Assembly: GCF_013393325.1 (NCBI RefSeq)
Contig: NZ_QJRC01000102.1
Span: 62,001 to 126,000 of the forward strand
Reading direction: 5' to 3'
DNA from: Pseudomonas hunanensis
Lineage (GTDB): Bacteria > Pseudomonadota > Gammaproteobacteria > Pseudomonadales > Pseudomonadaceae
DNA length: 64,000 nt
Part shown: positions 1 through 10,400 of the stretch, piece by piece
Layout of the letters: each line of letters opens with the position of its first letter
How positions within the stretch are numbered: the first letter of the stretch is position 1
Position numbers and translations under genes: made by a program
The notes under the pieces: model-generated
What the model saw: the letters and a program-made list of their open reading frames with translations, nothing else
Told to the model about the DNA's origin: nothing
The model's database searches: none

Positions 1-36
1 CGCCAGGCGGAACAGGCGCACACTGCTGACAGACAT
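1..36 (-). CDS. 5' end of a gene downstream of sodA, cut by window edge
   Basis: Reading leftward, an ATG at position 36 opens a frame coding MSVSSVRLFRLA before the window ends. It is preceded by a GAGG ribosome binding site (on the minus strand, about 5 bases upstream) and lies 26 bases after the sodA stop, so it is probably the next gene of the same operon. In P. aeruginosa the gene after sodA is, as I recall, a ZIP-type metal transporter, which would fit, but twelve residues cannot show this. Confidence 0.4.
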   Translation of the reverse strand, partial: MSVSSVRLFRLA

Positions 37-62
37 CACCTCAGAGCGCATACCGGTTCGAC

Positions 63-674
63 TCACTTCAGGGCTTCGAGGTAACGGCGCTCCACTTGCG
101 CCCAGTCAATGACGTTGTAGAAGGCGCCGATGTATTCCGGACGACGGTTCTGGTACTTGAGGTAATACGCGTGCTCCCACACGTCCAGGCCGAGGATTGG
201 CGTATTGCCGTGCATCAACGGGCTGTCTTGGTTGCCACTGCTCTCTACCACCAGGGTTTTCTGCGGTGTCACGCTTAGCCAGGCCCAGCCGCTGCCGAAG
301 CGCGTCAGCGCAGCCTTGGTGAAAGCCTCCTTGAAAGCCTCGAAGCCGCCCAGTTGCGCGGTGACAGCTTGCGCCAGCTGGCCCACAGGCTCACCGCCAC
401 CCTGTGGCGACATGACGGTCCAGAACAGGCTGTGGTTGGCGTGGCCGCCGCCGTGGTTTGTAACTGCGCCACGCAGGTTTTCCGGAAGTTGCTTGACGGC
501 GCCAACCAGCTTCTCAACCGGCCATTCGGCCCACTCGGTGCCTTCGATAGCGGCGTTGAGACCATTCACGTAGGTCTGATGATGCTTGGTGTGGTGGATT
601 TCCATGGTCTGGGCGTCGATGTGCGGCTCCAGCGCGTCATAGGCGTATGGCAATGCAGGCAGGGTATGTGGCAT
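63..674 (-). CDS. sodA: Manganese superoxide dismutase SodA
   Basis: Converts superoxide to hydrogen peroxide and oxygen in the cytoplasm. The 203-residue protein is the usual Fe/Mn-SOD length. The four metal ligands are visible as H27, H81, D164 and H168 (in DVWEHAYY). The C-terminal domain carries GNQDSP, with the glutamine typical of Mn rather than Fe enzymes. I chose the ATG at 674, two bases after the orfX stop (TGACATG), because proteins of this family begin MPHTLPxLPY; the in-frame ATG at 695 lies inside orfX and has no ribosome binding site. It is the fourth gene of a Fur-controlled operon, so Mn-SOD should be made when iron is scarce. The family assignment is firm. Confidence 0.96.
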   Translation of the reverse strand: MPHTLPALPYAYDALEPHIDAQTMEIHHTKHHQTYVNGLNAAIEGTEWAEWPVEKLVGAVKQLPENLRGAVTNHGGGHANHSLFWTVMSPQGGGEPVGQLAQAVTAQLGGFEAFKEAFTKAALTRFGSGWAWLSVTPQKTLVVESSGNQDSPLMHGNTPILGLDVWEHAYYLKYQNRRPEYIGAFYNVIDWAQVERRYLEALK

Positions 675-675
675 G

Positions 676-1137
676 TCAGTGAATTCCGTAGGCATGGGTT
701 CTGGGTGCCAGGTCCCGCTGGGCAGCGAGCTCGCTGGCCCCGGCGCTGTGGCGACTTAGCAGGCGCTCGGTACGCGGGTACTGGCCGTACTCGGCGATGA
801 AACTCAGCAGTTCGGTGTAGGTGCGCCCGCTGTGGCGCAAGGCCGCATCACGCAGCGCCTGCGGCAGGCGCGTCTCCTGGCTGGCCTGCAGCAGCCGCTG
901 GTGAGCGGCACACAAGTAGTCGGCGCTTTCCTGCGGCTGGTTCAGGCGCAGGTGCAGGTCGGCCAGGTTATGGTGGGCGATGACGAAAGCGGCCACCGCT
1001 TCGTCGACGTCATGCCAGCGCTCGAACAGCACCTGGGCCAGCGCCAGGGCTTGCAGGTAGTGTTCCCGGGCGTCGACCAGCTCGCCTTGATCGAACAGGC
1101 GGTTGGCGGTTTCCGTGGTGCGTTTCCAGTGCTGCAT
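676..1137 (-). CDS. OrfX, TPR-like protein of the fumC-sodA operon
   Basis: A 153-residue soluble protein of unknown biochemical role. Helical, TPR-like repeats are suggested by segments such as ANRLFDQGELVDAREHYLQALALAQ and the following helices rich in A, L and H. It lies between fumC and sodA, the position of the uncharacterised orfX in the P. aeruginosa operon. The start at 1137 (MQHWKRTTETANRLFD) has an AAGGAG site 7 bases upstream; a longer open frame to 1251 would overlap the end of fumC and lacks a good site. Co-regulation with fumC and sodA under iron limitation is inferred from operon structure. A chaperone or metal-handling role would be speculation. Confidence 0.82.
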   Translation of the reverse strand: MQHWKRTTETANRLFDQGELVDAREHYLQALALAQVLFERWHDVDEAVAAFVIAHHNLADLHLRLNQPQESADYLCAAHQRLLQASQETRLPQALRDAALRHSGRTYTELLSFIAEYGQYPRTERLLSRHSAGASELAAQRDLAPRTHAYGIH

Positions 1138-1165
1138 GGCAAATCTCCTTGGCGGTGACGCAGGG

Positions 1166-2534
<1,369 letters not shown>

Positions 2535-2542
<8 letters not shown>

Positions 2543-2936
2543 CATCAAATCCTTGCATCAGTTCATCGGGAGAAATCGACGGCAGCAGGCGGCAATTGGC
2601 CAACTGCAGGGCGTAGGGTTGCCAGCGCTGGTTCTGCTCCTGGCGGTCGAGGTTGCGCAGGTCCAGCAGCGGTCGCCAGGCCTGGTCCAGGCACTGGCAG
2701 CGCCAATGCCAGGGCAGCATGCGGTCGCAGGCGGTATCCAGCAGCAGGCGGAAGGAGGTCAGTGCCACCGTCCATGACGAGGTTTGCGTACAGCACACCA
2801 GGTAGCGGCCTTCGGCCAGGTAATGCTCGATCAGCCGTGGCTCGTCAGGCTCGAGCGCACAGCGAATGCGCCGGCTGAGCCAGCGCCAGTTTTCCAGGTA
2901 GGGCAGTTCGCGGAGGACGGGTTTCATGAACATCAT
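2535..2936 (-). CDS. fagA: FagA, Fur-associated protein
   Basis: First gene of the fagA-fumC-orfX-sodA operon. The 133-residue product is rich in Trp, Arg, Leu and Cys (WRWLSRRIRCALEPDEPRLIEHYLAEGRYLVCCTQ), has no signal peptide and no domain I recognise. The name comes from the equivalent P. aeruginosa gene, whose function is unknown as far as I know. A strong Fur box lies immediately upstream. Several starts are possible (2936, 2933, 2927) and none has a clear ribosome binding site, so the N-terminus is uncertain by a few residues. The stop overlaps the start of fumC, which suggests translational coupling. Confidence 0.85.
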
Positions 2937-2949
2937 CGCCGGGTGACTG

Positions 2950-2968
2950 GATAATGATATTCATTATT
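2950..2968. promoter_or_regulatory. Fur box upstream of fagA
   Basis: GATAATGATATTCATTATT matches the 19-base Fur consensus (GATAATGATAATCATTATC) at 17 positions and is nearly palindromic. It ends 13 bases before the fagA start, so it most likely overlaps the operon promoter. Fur-Fe(II) should repress fagA-fumC-orfX-sodA in iron-replete cells. Confidence 0.9.
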
Positions 2969-3004
2969 AAGTGATAAATAGAATCACTTCAAGTATCCGT
3001 TAGT

Positions 3005-3033
3005 GAAAGAAAAACCCGGCACGATGGCCGGGT
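3005..3033 (-). terminator. Rho-independent terminator of pmbA
   Basis: A perfect 7-base-pair stem, ACCCGGC (3014-3020) with GCCGGGT (3027-3033), is followed on the minus strand by TTTTCTTTC. It lies just after the pmbA stop and separates pmbA from the divergent-side Fur-controlled operon. Confidence 0.85.
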
Positions 3034-3064
3034 CTTCGATTTCACTGCATGTATCTGGCGGCAA

Positions 3065-4411
3065 TTAGCTACCCGCGACGGTCATCCGCTCGATCAGCAC
3101 AGACCCGGTATGGATATTGCTGCGCGTTTCAAGATCGTTACCGATCGCGACAATTTGCTGGAACATGTCTTTCATATTGCCGGCGATGGTCACTTCTTGA
3201 ACCGCGTGCTGGATCTCGCCATTTTCGACCCAGAAGCCAGCTGCACCACGGGAATAATCCCCCGTCACCATGTTCAGCCCATGCCCCATCAGCTCGGTCA
3301 CCAGCAGGCCGCGGCCCATACGGCGAATCAACGCGGCCTGGTCTTCGACGCCGTGGGTGACGAACAGGTTGTGCACACCACCGGAGTTGGCCGTGCTTGG
3401 CAAGCCCAGCTTGCGCCCGGAATAGGTGCCCAGCAGGTACGACACCAGCTCGCCTTTGTCGACGAACGGCTTGGCGTAGGTGGCCAGGCCATCACCGTCG
3501 AACGCGGCGCTACCCAACGCGCGCGGAATGTGCGGGCGCTCGTCGAGGGTAAGCCAGGAAGGGAACAGGCGCTGGCCAATGGTACCTTCGAGGAAGGACG
3601 ACTTGCGGTACAGGTTGCCGCCGGAAATAGCCGACAGGAAGCTGCCGAACAGGCCACCGGCCAGTTCGGCCGAAAACAGAACCGGCACCTCGCAAGTGGG
3701 AACCGGCCGGGCACCCAGTCGGCTGGCAGCACGCTGTGCAGCGCGAACGCCAATGCTGCGCGGGTCGGCCAGCAAGTTGCCCTGACGGTTCACGTCGTAC
3801 CAGTAGTCACGCTGCATCTGCCCTTCGCCTTCGGCGATCATCACGCAGCTCAGGCTGTGCCGGGTCGAGGCGTACCCACCGATGAAGCCATGGCTGTTGC
3901 CATACACGCGGCAGCCCTGGTGGGTATTGAGGGTGGTGCCATCGGCGTTGAGGATGCGCGGGTCGGCATCAAACGCCGCCGCCTCGCAGGCCAGGGCCAT
4001 TTCGATGGCCTTTTCGGGTTCGATATCCCAATCGTGGTACAGGTCCAGATCAGGAATTTCACGGGCCATCAGCGCCGCGTCGGCCAAGCCCGAACATTCG
4101 TCTTCGGAAGTATGCTTGGCAATGGCCAGGGCAGCGGCAACGGTTTCGCGGATCGCGTCCGGGCCACTGGCCGAAGTGCTGGCCGAGCCTTTGCGCTGGC
4201 CAACATAAAGGGTGATACCAAAGCCCTGGTCGCGGTTGAATTCGACCGTCTCGACTTCACGCTGGCGTACCGTGGTGGACAAGCCCTGCTCCAGCGAAAC
4301 TGCCACTTCGCAGGCACTGGCCCCTTGGCGGCGCGCCTCGGCGATGATCGCCTCGACCTGCTCCTGCAATGCTGGCAGGTCTTTCGGACCTACGCTCTGG
4401 ACTGCACTCAT
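3065..4411 (-). CDS. pmbA: PmbA/TldE, partner subunit of the TldD metalloprotease
   Basis: PmbA (TldE) pairs with TldD to form a heterodimeric zinc protease that trims peptides such as modified antibiotic leader peptides and degrades the antitoxin CcdA in E. coli. The 448-residue protein matches the family throughout: N-terminal domain with RQREVETVEFNRDQGFGITLYVGQRKGSASTS, and C-terminal region with ELMGHGLNMVTGDYSRGAAGFWVENG. As is usual for this subunit it lacks the HExxxH zinc motif. The ATG at 4411 has a GGAGAG site; an in-frame ATG at 4423 lacks one. tldD lies 1 kb away with yjgA between, an arrangement common in gammaproteobacteria. Confidence 0.96.
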   Translation of the reverse strand: MSAVQSVGPKDLPALQEQVEAIIAEARRQGASACEVAVSLEQGLSTTVRQREVETVEFNRDQGFGITLYVGQRKGSASTSASGPDAIRETVAAALAIAKHTSEDECSGLADAALMAREIPDLDLYHDWDIEPEKAIEMALACEAAAFDADPRILNADGTTLNTHQGCRVYGNSHGFIGGYASTRHSLSCVMIAEGEGQMQRDYWYDVNRQGNLLADPRSIGVRAAQRAASRLGARPVPTCEVPVLFSAELAGGLFGSFLSAISGGNLYRKSSFLEGTIGQRLFPSWLTLDERPHIPRALGSAAFDGDGLATYAKPFVDKGELVSYLLGTYSGRKLGLPSTANSGGVHNLFVTHGVEDQAALIRRMGRGLLVTELMGHGLNMVTGDYSRGAAGFWVENGEIQHAVQEVTIAGNMKDMFQQIVAIGNDLETRSNIHTGSVLIERMTVAGS

Positions 4412-4520
4412 GGTTCTCTCCACTCAAATTCTGCGTACGGCTTGGGGTCATTCTACGACCGGGCCGGACAAGCGGCCCCCGACTGGTTATCATGGCGACG
4501 ATTTCTAGCGGACTGCCACC

Positions 4521-5042
4521 ATGGTTGATTCAAACAACGACGCCTTCGACGGCGAAAAAAGCAAAACCCAGATCAAGCGCGAACTGCATGAGCTGGTCGA
4601 ACTCGGTGAGCGCCTTACCACGCTCAAAGCCGATACCCTGGCCCGCCTGCCGTTGACCGACGAGCTGCGCAAGGCCCTGGCCGAGGCCAGCAAGCACACC
4701 GCTCATGGTGCCCGTAAACGCCACATGTCGTTTGTCGGCAAGCTCATGCGCGTGCAGGACCTCGATGCCATCCACGCCTTGCTCGAGCAGATGGACAGCT
4801 CGAGCCGCCAGTACAACGAGCGTTTCCACAGCCTGGAGCGCTGGCGCGACCGGCTGATCGACGGCAACGACGAGGACCTCGAGCGCTTCGTCAACGAGTA
4901 CCCCGACACCGACCGCCAGCAGCTGCGCTCACTGGTGCGCCATGCCCAGCACGAAAAGGCCCGGAACAAGCCGCCAGCCGCCGCGCGCAAGGTATTCAAG
5001 TACATCCGCGACCTCGACGAGTTGCAGCGCGGGTTGCGCTGA
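4521..5042 (+). CDS. darP: Ribosome-associated protein YjgA/DarP (DUF615)
   Basis: A 173-residue, highly charged, helical protein of the YjgA family, associated in E. coli with late 50S ribosomal subunit assembly (renamed DarP). Family features include SKTQIKRELHELVELGERL near the N-terminus, ARKRHMSFVGKLMR in the middle and RNKPPAAARKVFKYIRDLDE at the C-terminus. It is transcribed divergently from pmbA with about 110 bases between starts, and converges on tldD over a hairpin at 5048-5091. The ribosome binding site is weak (GCGGA). Assignment rests on family-wide similarity. Confidence 0.93.
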   Translation: MVDSNNDAFDGEKSKTQIKRELHELVELGERLTTLKADTLARLPLTDELRKALAEASKHTAHGARKRHMSFVGKLMRVQDLDAIHALLEQMDSSSRQYNERFHSLERWRDRLIDGNDEDLERFVNEYPDTDRQQLRSLVRHAQHEKARNKPPAAARKVFKYIRDLDELQRGLR

Positions 5043-5047
5043 CATAC

Positions 5048-5091
5048 GGGACCGATGTGGCAGCGAGCATGCCCGCTGCCACATCGGTCCC
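5048..5091. terminator. Bidirectional hairpin between yjgA and tldD
   Basis: Perfect 17-base inverted repeat (5048-5064 with 5075-5091) with a 10-base loop, in the 57-base gap between two convergent genes. No T-run follows on either side, so it may act as a Rho-independent-like barrier or an mRNA-end stabiliser rather than a classic terminator. Confidence 0.65.
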
Positions 5092-5099
5092 CGCAGCCA

Positions 5100-6539
5100 T
5101 CACGCCCCGGTACCGCCCACGGTAATCGCATCCAGCTTCAAAGTCGGCTGCCCGACCCCCACTGGCACCGACTGCCCGTCCTTGCCGCATGTCCCTACCC
5201 CGCTGTCCAGCGCCAGGTCGTTACCGACCATCGACACACGGCTCATCGCCTCCGGCCCATTGCCGATCAGGGTCGCGCCCTTCACCGGGGCGGTAATCTT
5301 GCCGTCTTCGATCAGGTAGGCCTCACTGGTCGAGAACACGAACTTGCCGCTGGTAATGTCCACCTGGCCACCACCGAGGTTGGCGCAGTAGATACCCTTC
5401 TTCACCGACGCAATGATTTCCTGCGGGTCGCTTTCGCCGGCTCGCATGTAGGTGTTGGTCATGCGTGGCATCGGCAGGTGCGCATAGGATTCACGGCGAC
5501 CGTTGCCGGTCACCGCCATGCCCATCAGACGCGCGTTCAGCTTGTCCTGCATGTAGCCCTTGAGTACGCCGTTCTCGATCAGCGTGGTGCATTCGGTCGG
5601 GGTGCCTTCGTCATCCACGCTCAGCGATCCACGGCGGCCTTCCAGGGTGCCATCGTCCACGATGGTGCACAGGCTCGACGCCACTTTCTCGCCGATGCGG
5701 CCACTGAATGCCGAACTCCCCTTGCGGTTGAAGTCGCCCTCCAGGCCATGGCCGACCGCCTCGTGCAACAGCACGCCCGACCAGCCCGAGCCCAATACCA
5801 CCGGCAAGGTACCGGCCGGCGCCGGGATGGCCTCCAGGTTCACCAAGGCCTGGCGCAGCGCCTCGCGGGCATAGCCCATCACCCGCTCTTCGGTGAAGAA
5901 ACGGTAATCGGTACGCCCGCCACCGCCCTGCCCACCGCGCTCGCGACGGCCGTTCTGCTCGACGATGACGCTGACGTTGAAGCGCACCAGCGGGCGCACG
6001 TCGGCGGCCAGGCTGCCATCGGCCGCCGCGATCAGGATGCGCTCCCAGACTCCGGCCATGCTCACGCTGACTTGCTGAATGCGGGGGTCCAAGGCGCGGG
6101 TAGCGGCATCGACACGCTTGAGCAGCTCGACCTTTTCGGCACGGCTGAGCACGTCCAGCGGGTTGTCCGCGGCATACAGGGCAGTCACCTCCTGGCTGCG
6201 GAAGGCCTGCACCGTGCCGTTCTGCCCAGCGCGGGAAATCGAACGGGCGGCACGGGCTGCCGAGGTCAGTGCTTCGAGGTTGATGGCATTGCTGTAGGCG
6301 AAACCGGTTTTTTCACCGGATTGGGCACGCACGCCCACGCCTTGGTCGAGGTTGAAACTGCCCTCTTTGACGATGCCGTCTTCCAGCGCCCAGGTTTCCG
6401 AGATCTGGCCCTGGAAATACAGGTCGGCGGCGTCGATGCCGGGGCCGGCCAACTCACCCAGTACGCTCTGCAGGCTGTCCAGGGTCAAGCCGCCTGGGGC
6501 CAGGAGCTGCTCACTGACGGTGGATAACATCTGGCTCAT
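5100..6539 (-). CDS. tldD: TldD zinc metalloprotease subunit
   Basis: Catalytic subunit of the TldD/PmbA protease. The zinc motif HEAVGHGLEGD (HExxxH type) is intact, and the C-terminal region contains DSGVGTCGKDGQ, the cysteine of which is a metal ligand in the family. Length (479 residues) is normal. The ATG at 6539 follows the stop of the upstream nitrilase gene by two bases (TGACTATG) and has a GGAG site; the GTG at 6543-6545 is an alternative that adds two residues. It forms a tight pair with the nitrilase gene. It should act in the cytoplasm together with PmbA encoded at 3065-4411. Confidence 0.96.
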   Translation of the reverse strand: MSQMLSTVSEQLLAPGGLTLDSLQSVLGELAGPGIDAADLYFQGQISETWALEDGIVKEGSFNLDQGVGVRAQSGEKTGFAYSNAINLEALTSAARAARSISRAGQNGTVQAFRSQEVTALYAADNPLDVLSRAEKVELLKRVDAATRALDPRIQQVSVSMAGVWERILIAAADGSLAADVRPLVRFNVSVIVEQNGRRERGGQGGGGRTDYRFFTEERVMGYAREALRQALVNLEAIPAPAGTLPVVLGSGWSGVLLHEAVGHGLEGDFNRKGSSAFSGRIGEKVASSLCTIVDDGTLEGRRGSLSVDDEGTPTECTTLIENGVLKGYMQDKLNARLMGMAVTGNGRRESYAHLPMPRMTNTYMRAGESDPQEIIASVKKGIYCANLGGGQVDITSGKFVFSTSEAYLIEDGKITAPVKGATLIGNGPEAMSRVSMVGNDLALDSGVGTCGKDGQSVPVGVGQPTLKLDAITVGGTGA

Positions 6540-6541
6540 AG

Positions 6542-7393
6542 TCACTCCGAGGTGTGCGCAGGCCGCAACGCGCCCTGCGAAAAAAAGCGCCGGTGCGAAA
6601 CCACCGGCATGCGCGCCCGAATGGACGCTTGTTCTTCAATGTCGCGCTCGGCAAGCAGTACCGCTTCGCCTTGCGCCTGTTCTGCGACGATGCGCCCCCA
6701 AGGGTCGACGATCGCCGCATGGCCATGGGTTTCCCGTGGGCCTGGGTGGGTGCCTCCCTGCGCCGCAGCCAGCAGGTAGCACTGGGTTTCGATGGCCCGG
6801 GCGCGCACCAGCACCTCCCAATGTGCCGCGCCGGTCACGGCGGTAAAAGCAGCCGGCGCAGTGATCAGCTCCGCGCCGGCAGCACGCAATGCGCTGTACA
6901 GTTCGGGGAAACGCAAGTCGTAGCACACGCTAAGCCCCAGCCGCCCGACGGGCGTGTCGGCCACCACCACTTGGTCGCCATGGGCGTAGTCGTCCGATTC
7001 ACGGTAGCGGCCGCGATTATCGGCAACGTCCACGTCGAACAAGTGCAGCTTGTCATAACGCGCCACCACCTCGCCGTGTTCATCGATCAGCAGCGAGCAG
7101 GCATGGGCCTTGGACTCAGGCCGGCCGACCGGTGGCAAAGGCAAGGTACCGGCAACAATCCATAACTTGAGGTCGCGGGCGGTGCGTTTCAACCATGGCA
7201 GAATCGGCCCATCACCCAAGGCTTCGGCACGGCCAATGGCTGCGGCGTCCTTGCGGCCCATGGCGGCGAAGTTTTCCGGCAGTACCGCCAGCCGTGCTCC
7301 GCCCAACGCTGCCTGCTCCAGCAGGGCACCGGCACGCTGCAGGTTGGCCAGCACGTCATCCTGGCTGACCATCTGGATTACCGCTGCCTTCAT
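6542..7393 (-). CDS. Nitrilase-superfamily amidase (Nit1-like)
   Basis: A carbon-nitrogen hydrolase of 283 residues with the complete Glu-Lys-Cys triad: E40 (VLPENF), K115 (YDKLHLFD) and C157 (VCYDLRFPE). KLHLFDVD and the CYDLRFPELY segment are typical of the Nit1/NitFhit branch, whose members hydrolyse deaminated glutathione as metabolite repair. That substrate is an inference from the subfamily, not proven. AGGAGTACCC precedes the ATG. It lies between yhdP (stop 9 bases upstream) and tldD (2 bases downstream), so the three are probably co-transcribed, an association conserved in pseudomonads. Confidence 0.9.
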   Translation of the reverse strand: MKAAVIQMVSQDDVLANLQRAGALLEQAALGGARLAVLPENFAAMGRKDAAAIGRAEALGDGPILPWLKRTARDLKLWIVAGTLPLPPVGRPESKAHACSLLIDEHGEVVARYDKLHLFDVDVADNRGRYRESDDYAHGDQVVVADTPVGRLGLSVCYDLRFPELYSALRAAGAELITAPAAFTAVTGAAHWEVLVRARAIETQCYLLAAAQGGTHPGPRETHGHAAIVDPWGRIVAEQAQGEAVLLAERDIEEQASIRARMPVVSHRRFFSQGALRPAHTSE

Positions 7394-7401
7394 GGGTACT
7401 C

Positions 7402-10400
7402 CTAGCGGGATTTCTCGAAAGGTTTCACAAATGTGATTCTAGGCTCTTTCCACGGGCCTTCGACACGGTAGTGAACGCTGGCAAAGCGCGACACACGATC
7501 ACCGATCAGTCGATCGACCAGGAACAGCGCCCCGCCCACAGCGGGTGCGCCGACGATCAGCGCCGCCAGCGGCAGATTATTGGTCACCGGCAGGCTCACC
7601 TGCAGGTTGGCATCCACCCGGTCGCGCACCATGTCCAGCGTGCCATCCAGCTCGAAGTTGCTCGACGGGCCGGTCACGGTGATCGGTTCGCGGGTTACGT
7701 ACACGCCGCTACTGGCTACCAGCAAACCCTTGACCCGGTCATAGGCCAGGCCCTTGTCGAACAGGTCGGAGAAGTCCAGACGCAGGCGCCGGCCAATCGA
7801 GTTGAAGTTGAGCAGGCCGAACACCCGCAGTGCCTGGGCGCTGCCTTCAACCTCGACGAATTGGCCCGTACGCAGCGCCGCATCCATGCTGCCCGAAAAA
7901 CGCGTCAGGCTCACCGCGGCAGGCGAACCCGGCCAGCGGCCATCTACATCCAGGCGGAAGTCGCGGCTGGTCACGGTGGGAGCGAAGCCCCAGGCCTTGA
8001 GCACATCCGCCAGGTTCTTGCCGTCCAGACGCCCTTTGTACCAGCTGCTGGTTTTGCCGGTTTCACCTTCCCAGCCGCCACCGCCATCGATGCGCAAGCC
8101 TTTGAAGTCAAGGTCGATGTCGCTGGCGGTAACGCCACGCGCAGTCGGCCGCAGCTTGATCGAGGCGCTGCCGAACAGGTCGTCACCGCGGTAGAGCTTG
8201 TCGATGCTCAGGTCCAGCGCCGGCACCTTGCGCGGATCGAACGAGGCCAGCGGGTCCGGGCCTTCTTCAGCCTGCTGCTCTGCGGCGCTGGCGGCAGGCA
8301 GGCGCAAGGTCTGCATGCGCACGACCATTGGCGCGCCCTTGGCATCCGGTACGCGGGCGTTGCCGATGACTTCCTTGCTATCGAGGCGCAAATCCCAGGC
8401 CGGGCCGCCTCGAGCCAGCCGCACTACAGCCTGATTCAGGTCCATGCCGAAGGCTTTCAACTGGCCGATGCTCAGGTCGACGCTTTGCAGGTTCTGCCGC
8501 GCACTGCCACCGGGGTCGTCACCGGCCAGGCGGGCCGCCTGTTCTTGCCAGGGAGCCAGGTCCAGCGCCTCCAAACGCCCGCGCACCCTCAGGCCTTGGC
8601 TGGCAGGTAGCTGGGCGTCACCGGTACCCAACAGTAGCTCGCCACGGCCCTGTGCCAGCTTGTCGGCCGGTGCGGCATAGGCAAAACGTGCAAGGTCGGT
8701 ATAGGAGGCATCGAAGCGCCGCTCCGGGCCTTGCAGGTTCATGCTGAAGCGGCTGTCGCGGGTATCCGCCGCTGCTTTGCCGAACGGCGCTGGCAGGTCG
8801 ATCGCCAGGCCCTTGAGGCTGGAGGTGACGCTCAGGCTGTTTTCCCGGCTGCCCAGGCTTAGCTGCAACTGGTACGGCAGGTCGCCGGACGCCGGCAAGG
8901 ACGGGGTGAACTGCAGCCAGTCGGTCAACGCTTTGAGCGATACCTGGCCATTGGCATTGATACGGGTCTGCATCTGCCCCGCTTGGCCTTCAGCGGAAAT
9001 TTGCGCCGTCACTGGCTTGCCGAAGGCCTGCAAGCTGATGCCCTTGCCACTCAGGCCCTTGTCGAAGTCGAAGCTGAAGTCACCCTTCAGGCGGTTCAAT
9101 TCCAGGCTCGGCGGGGCGACTTTCAGCCGCGCATCGCTGGTGGCGAAGTCCACCTGCACTTTCGGCCGCTGCCCATGGGCCAGCGGGATGTCGAGTTTGA
9201 CCTTGCCCTTCAGTGGCCCCTCACCTTCCCAGCCGGCGAAAATCTCACCGGTGCCGATTGGTGCTTCCTTGAGGATTTTCAGGCCATCGCCCAGGCTGCC
9301 GTCGAAATCGCCATCCAGGTAAAGGTGGCTGTGCTGATCACCCTCGACATGCGGAATATCGACCTGTACATCGCTGACTTTGGTGTCGAGCAACACACCG
9401 CGCTGGGCCTTGATGCGCACGCCGCTGTCCTCGATGAACACATCGCCATCCACATGCTGCACCTGCGGCCAACCGGGCTGGAAATCCAGGGCCGCGTCAT
9501 GCACCTTGAAGAACAGGCTGATACTGCGTGCCTCTGGCACCGCGCCATGATTCAACGACCCCTGGTACTGGAAGTAACCTTCATCCACCGCGCCTTTGAC
9601 GATGGCGCTGCGCAGCCACTCGTCGAGCGCCGGGCTAAGCACTTCGGGCAGGTATTTGGCGGTATAGCGACCATCGCCCTCGGTCAGGCCGACGCGCAGG
9701 TCCATGTAATCCTCGCGGCCTTCCTCGAACAATAGGCGGATCAGGAAGTCACCGGCGATCTTGCCTTCTTCGCCCAGCACCTTGAGGTACGGCGCGATCA
9801 GGGTGAAACCGTCTTTGTCCAAGGCCCAGGTCAGCTGTGCATTGGCCTTCTGGTAGTGCCAGGGTTTGGCGAAGATCGGGTACAGATGCAGCATGAACGC
9901 ATCGGTATCCAGGCGCAGCTCGCCGTGGCCCAGGTCACCACTGATGCTGCCACTGACGTTACCGGCGGCTGGCGCACTGTGATAAGCCTCAAAACCCACC
10001 TTCTCCAGGTTGGCGGCGAACTGCAAGCGCTGATCACCCTCGGCCTTGGGCCTGGCCTCGAGGCGCACATTGCGCAGCGCACCGGTCACCTTCAAGCCAT
10101 TTACCACGTCCATGACGTTGTCTGGCAGCGGTGCCAAGGCATCGATCAACGGGGTCAGCGGCGTGAGGTCGAGACGATCAGCCTGTACCTGCCAGCTTTC
10201 ATCGGCAGCACTCTGGCCAGGGCGCTGCTGCAACTGCAGGTGCGACTCCCAGCGACGCTTGCCGATGTCCATGGCCAACGAGTCGACCACCACATCGAAG
10301 CCCTGCTCGCGACGCTGGAACCAGGCGCCCAAGGCCAGGTTATCCAGCTTGGCGGCCTTTCGTCCGGCATAGGCGCCTTGTAGCTCAGGCGCATTGAGCC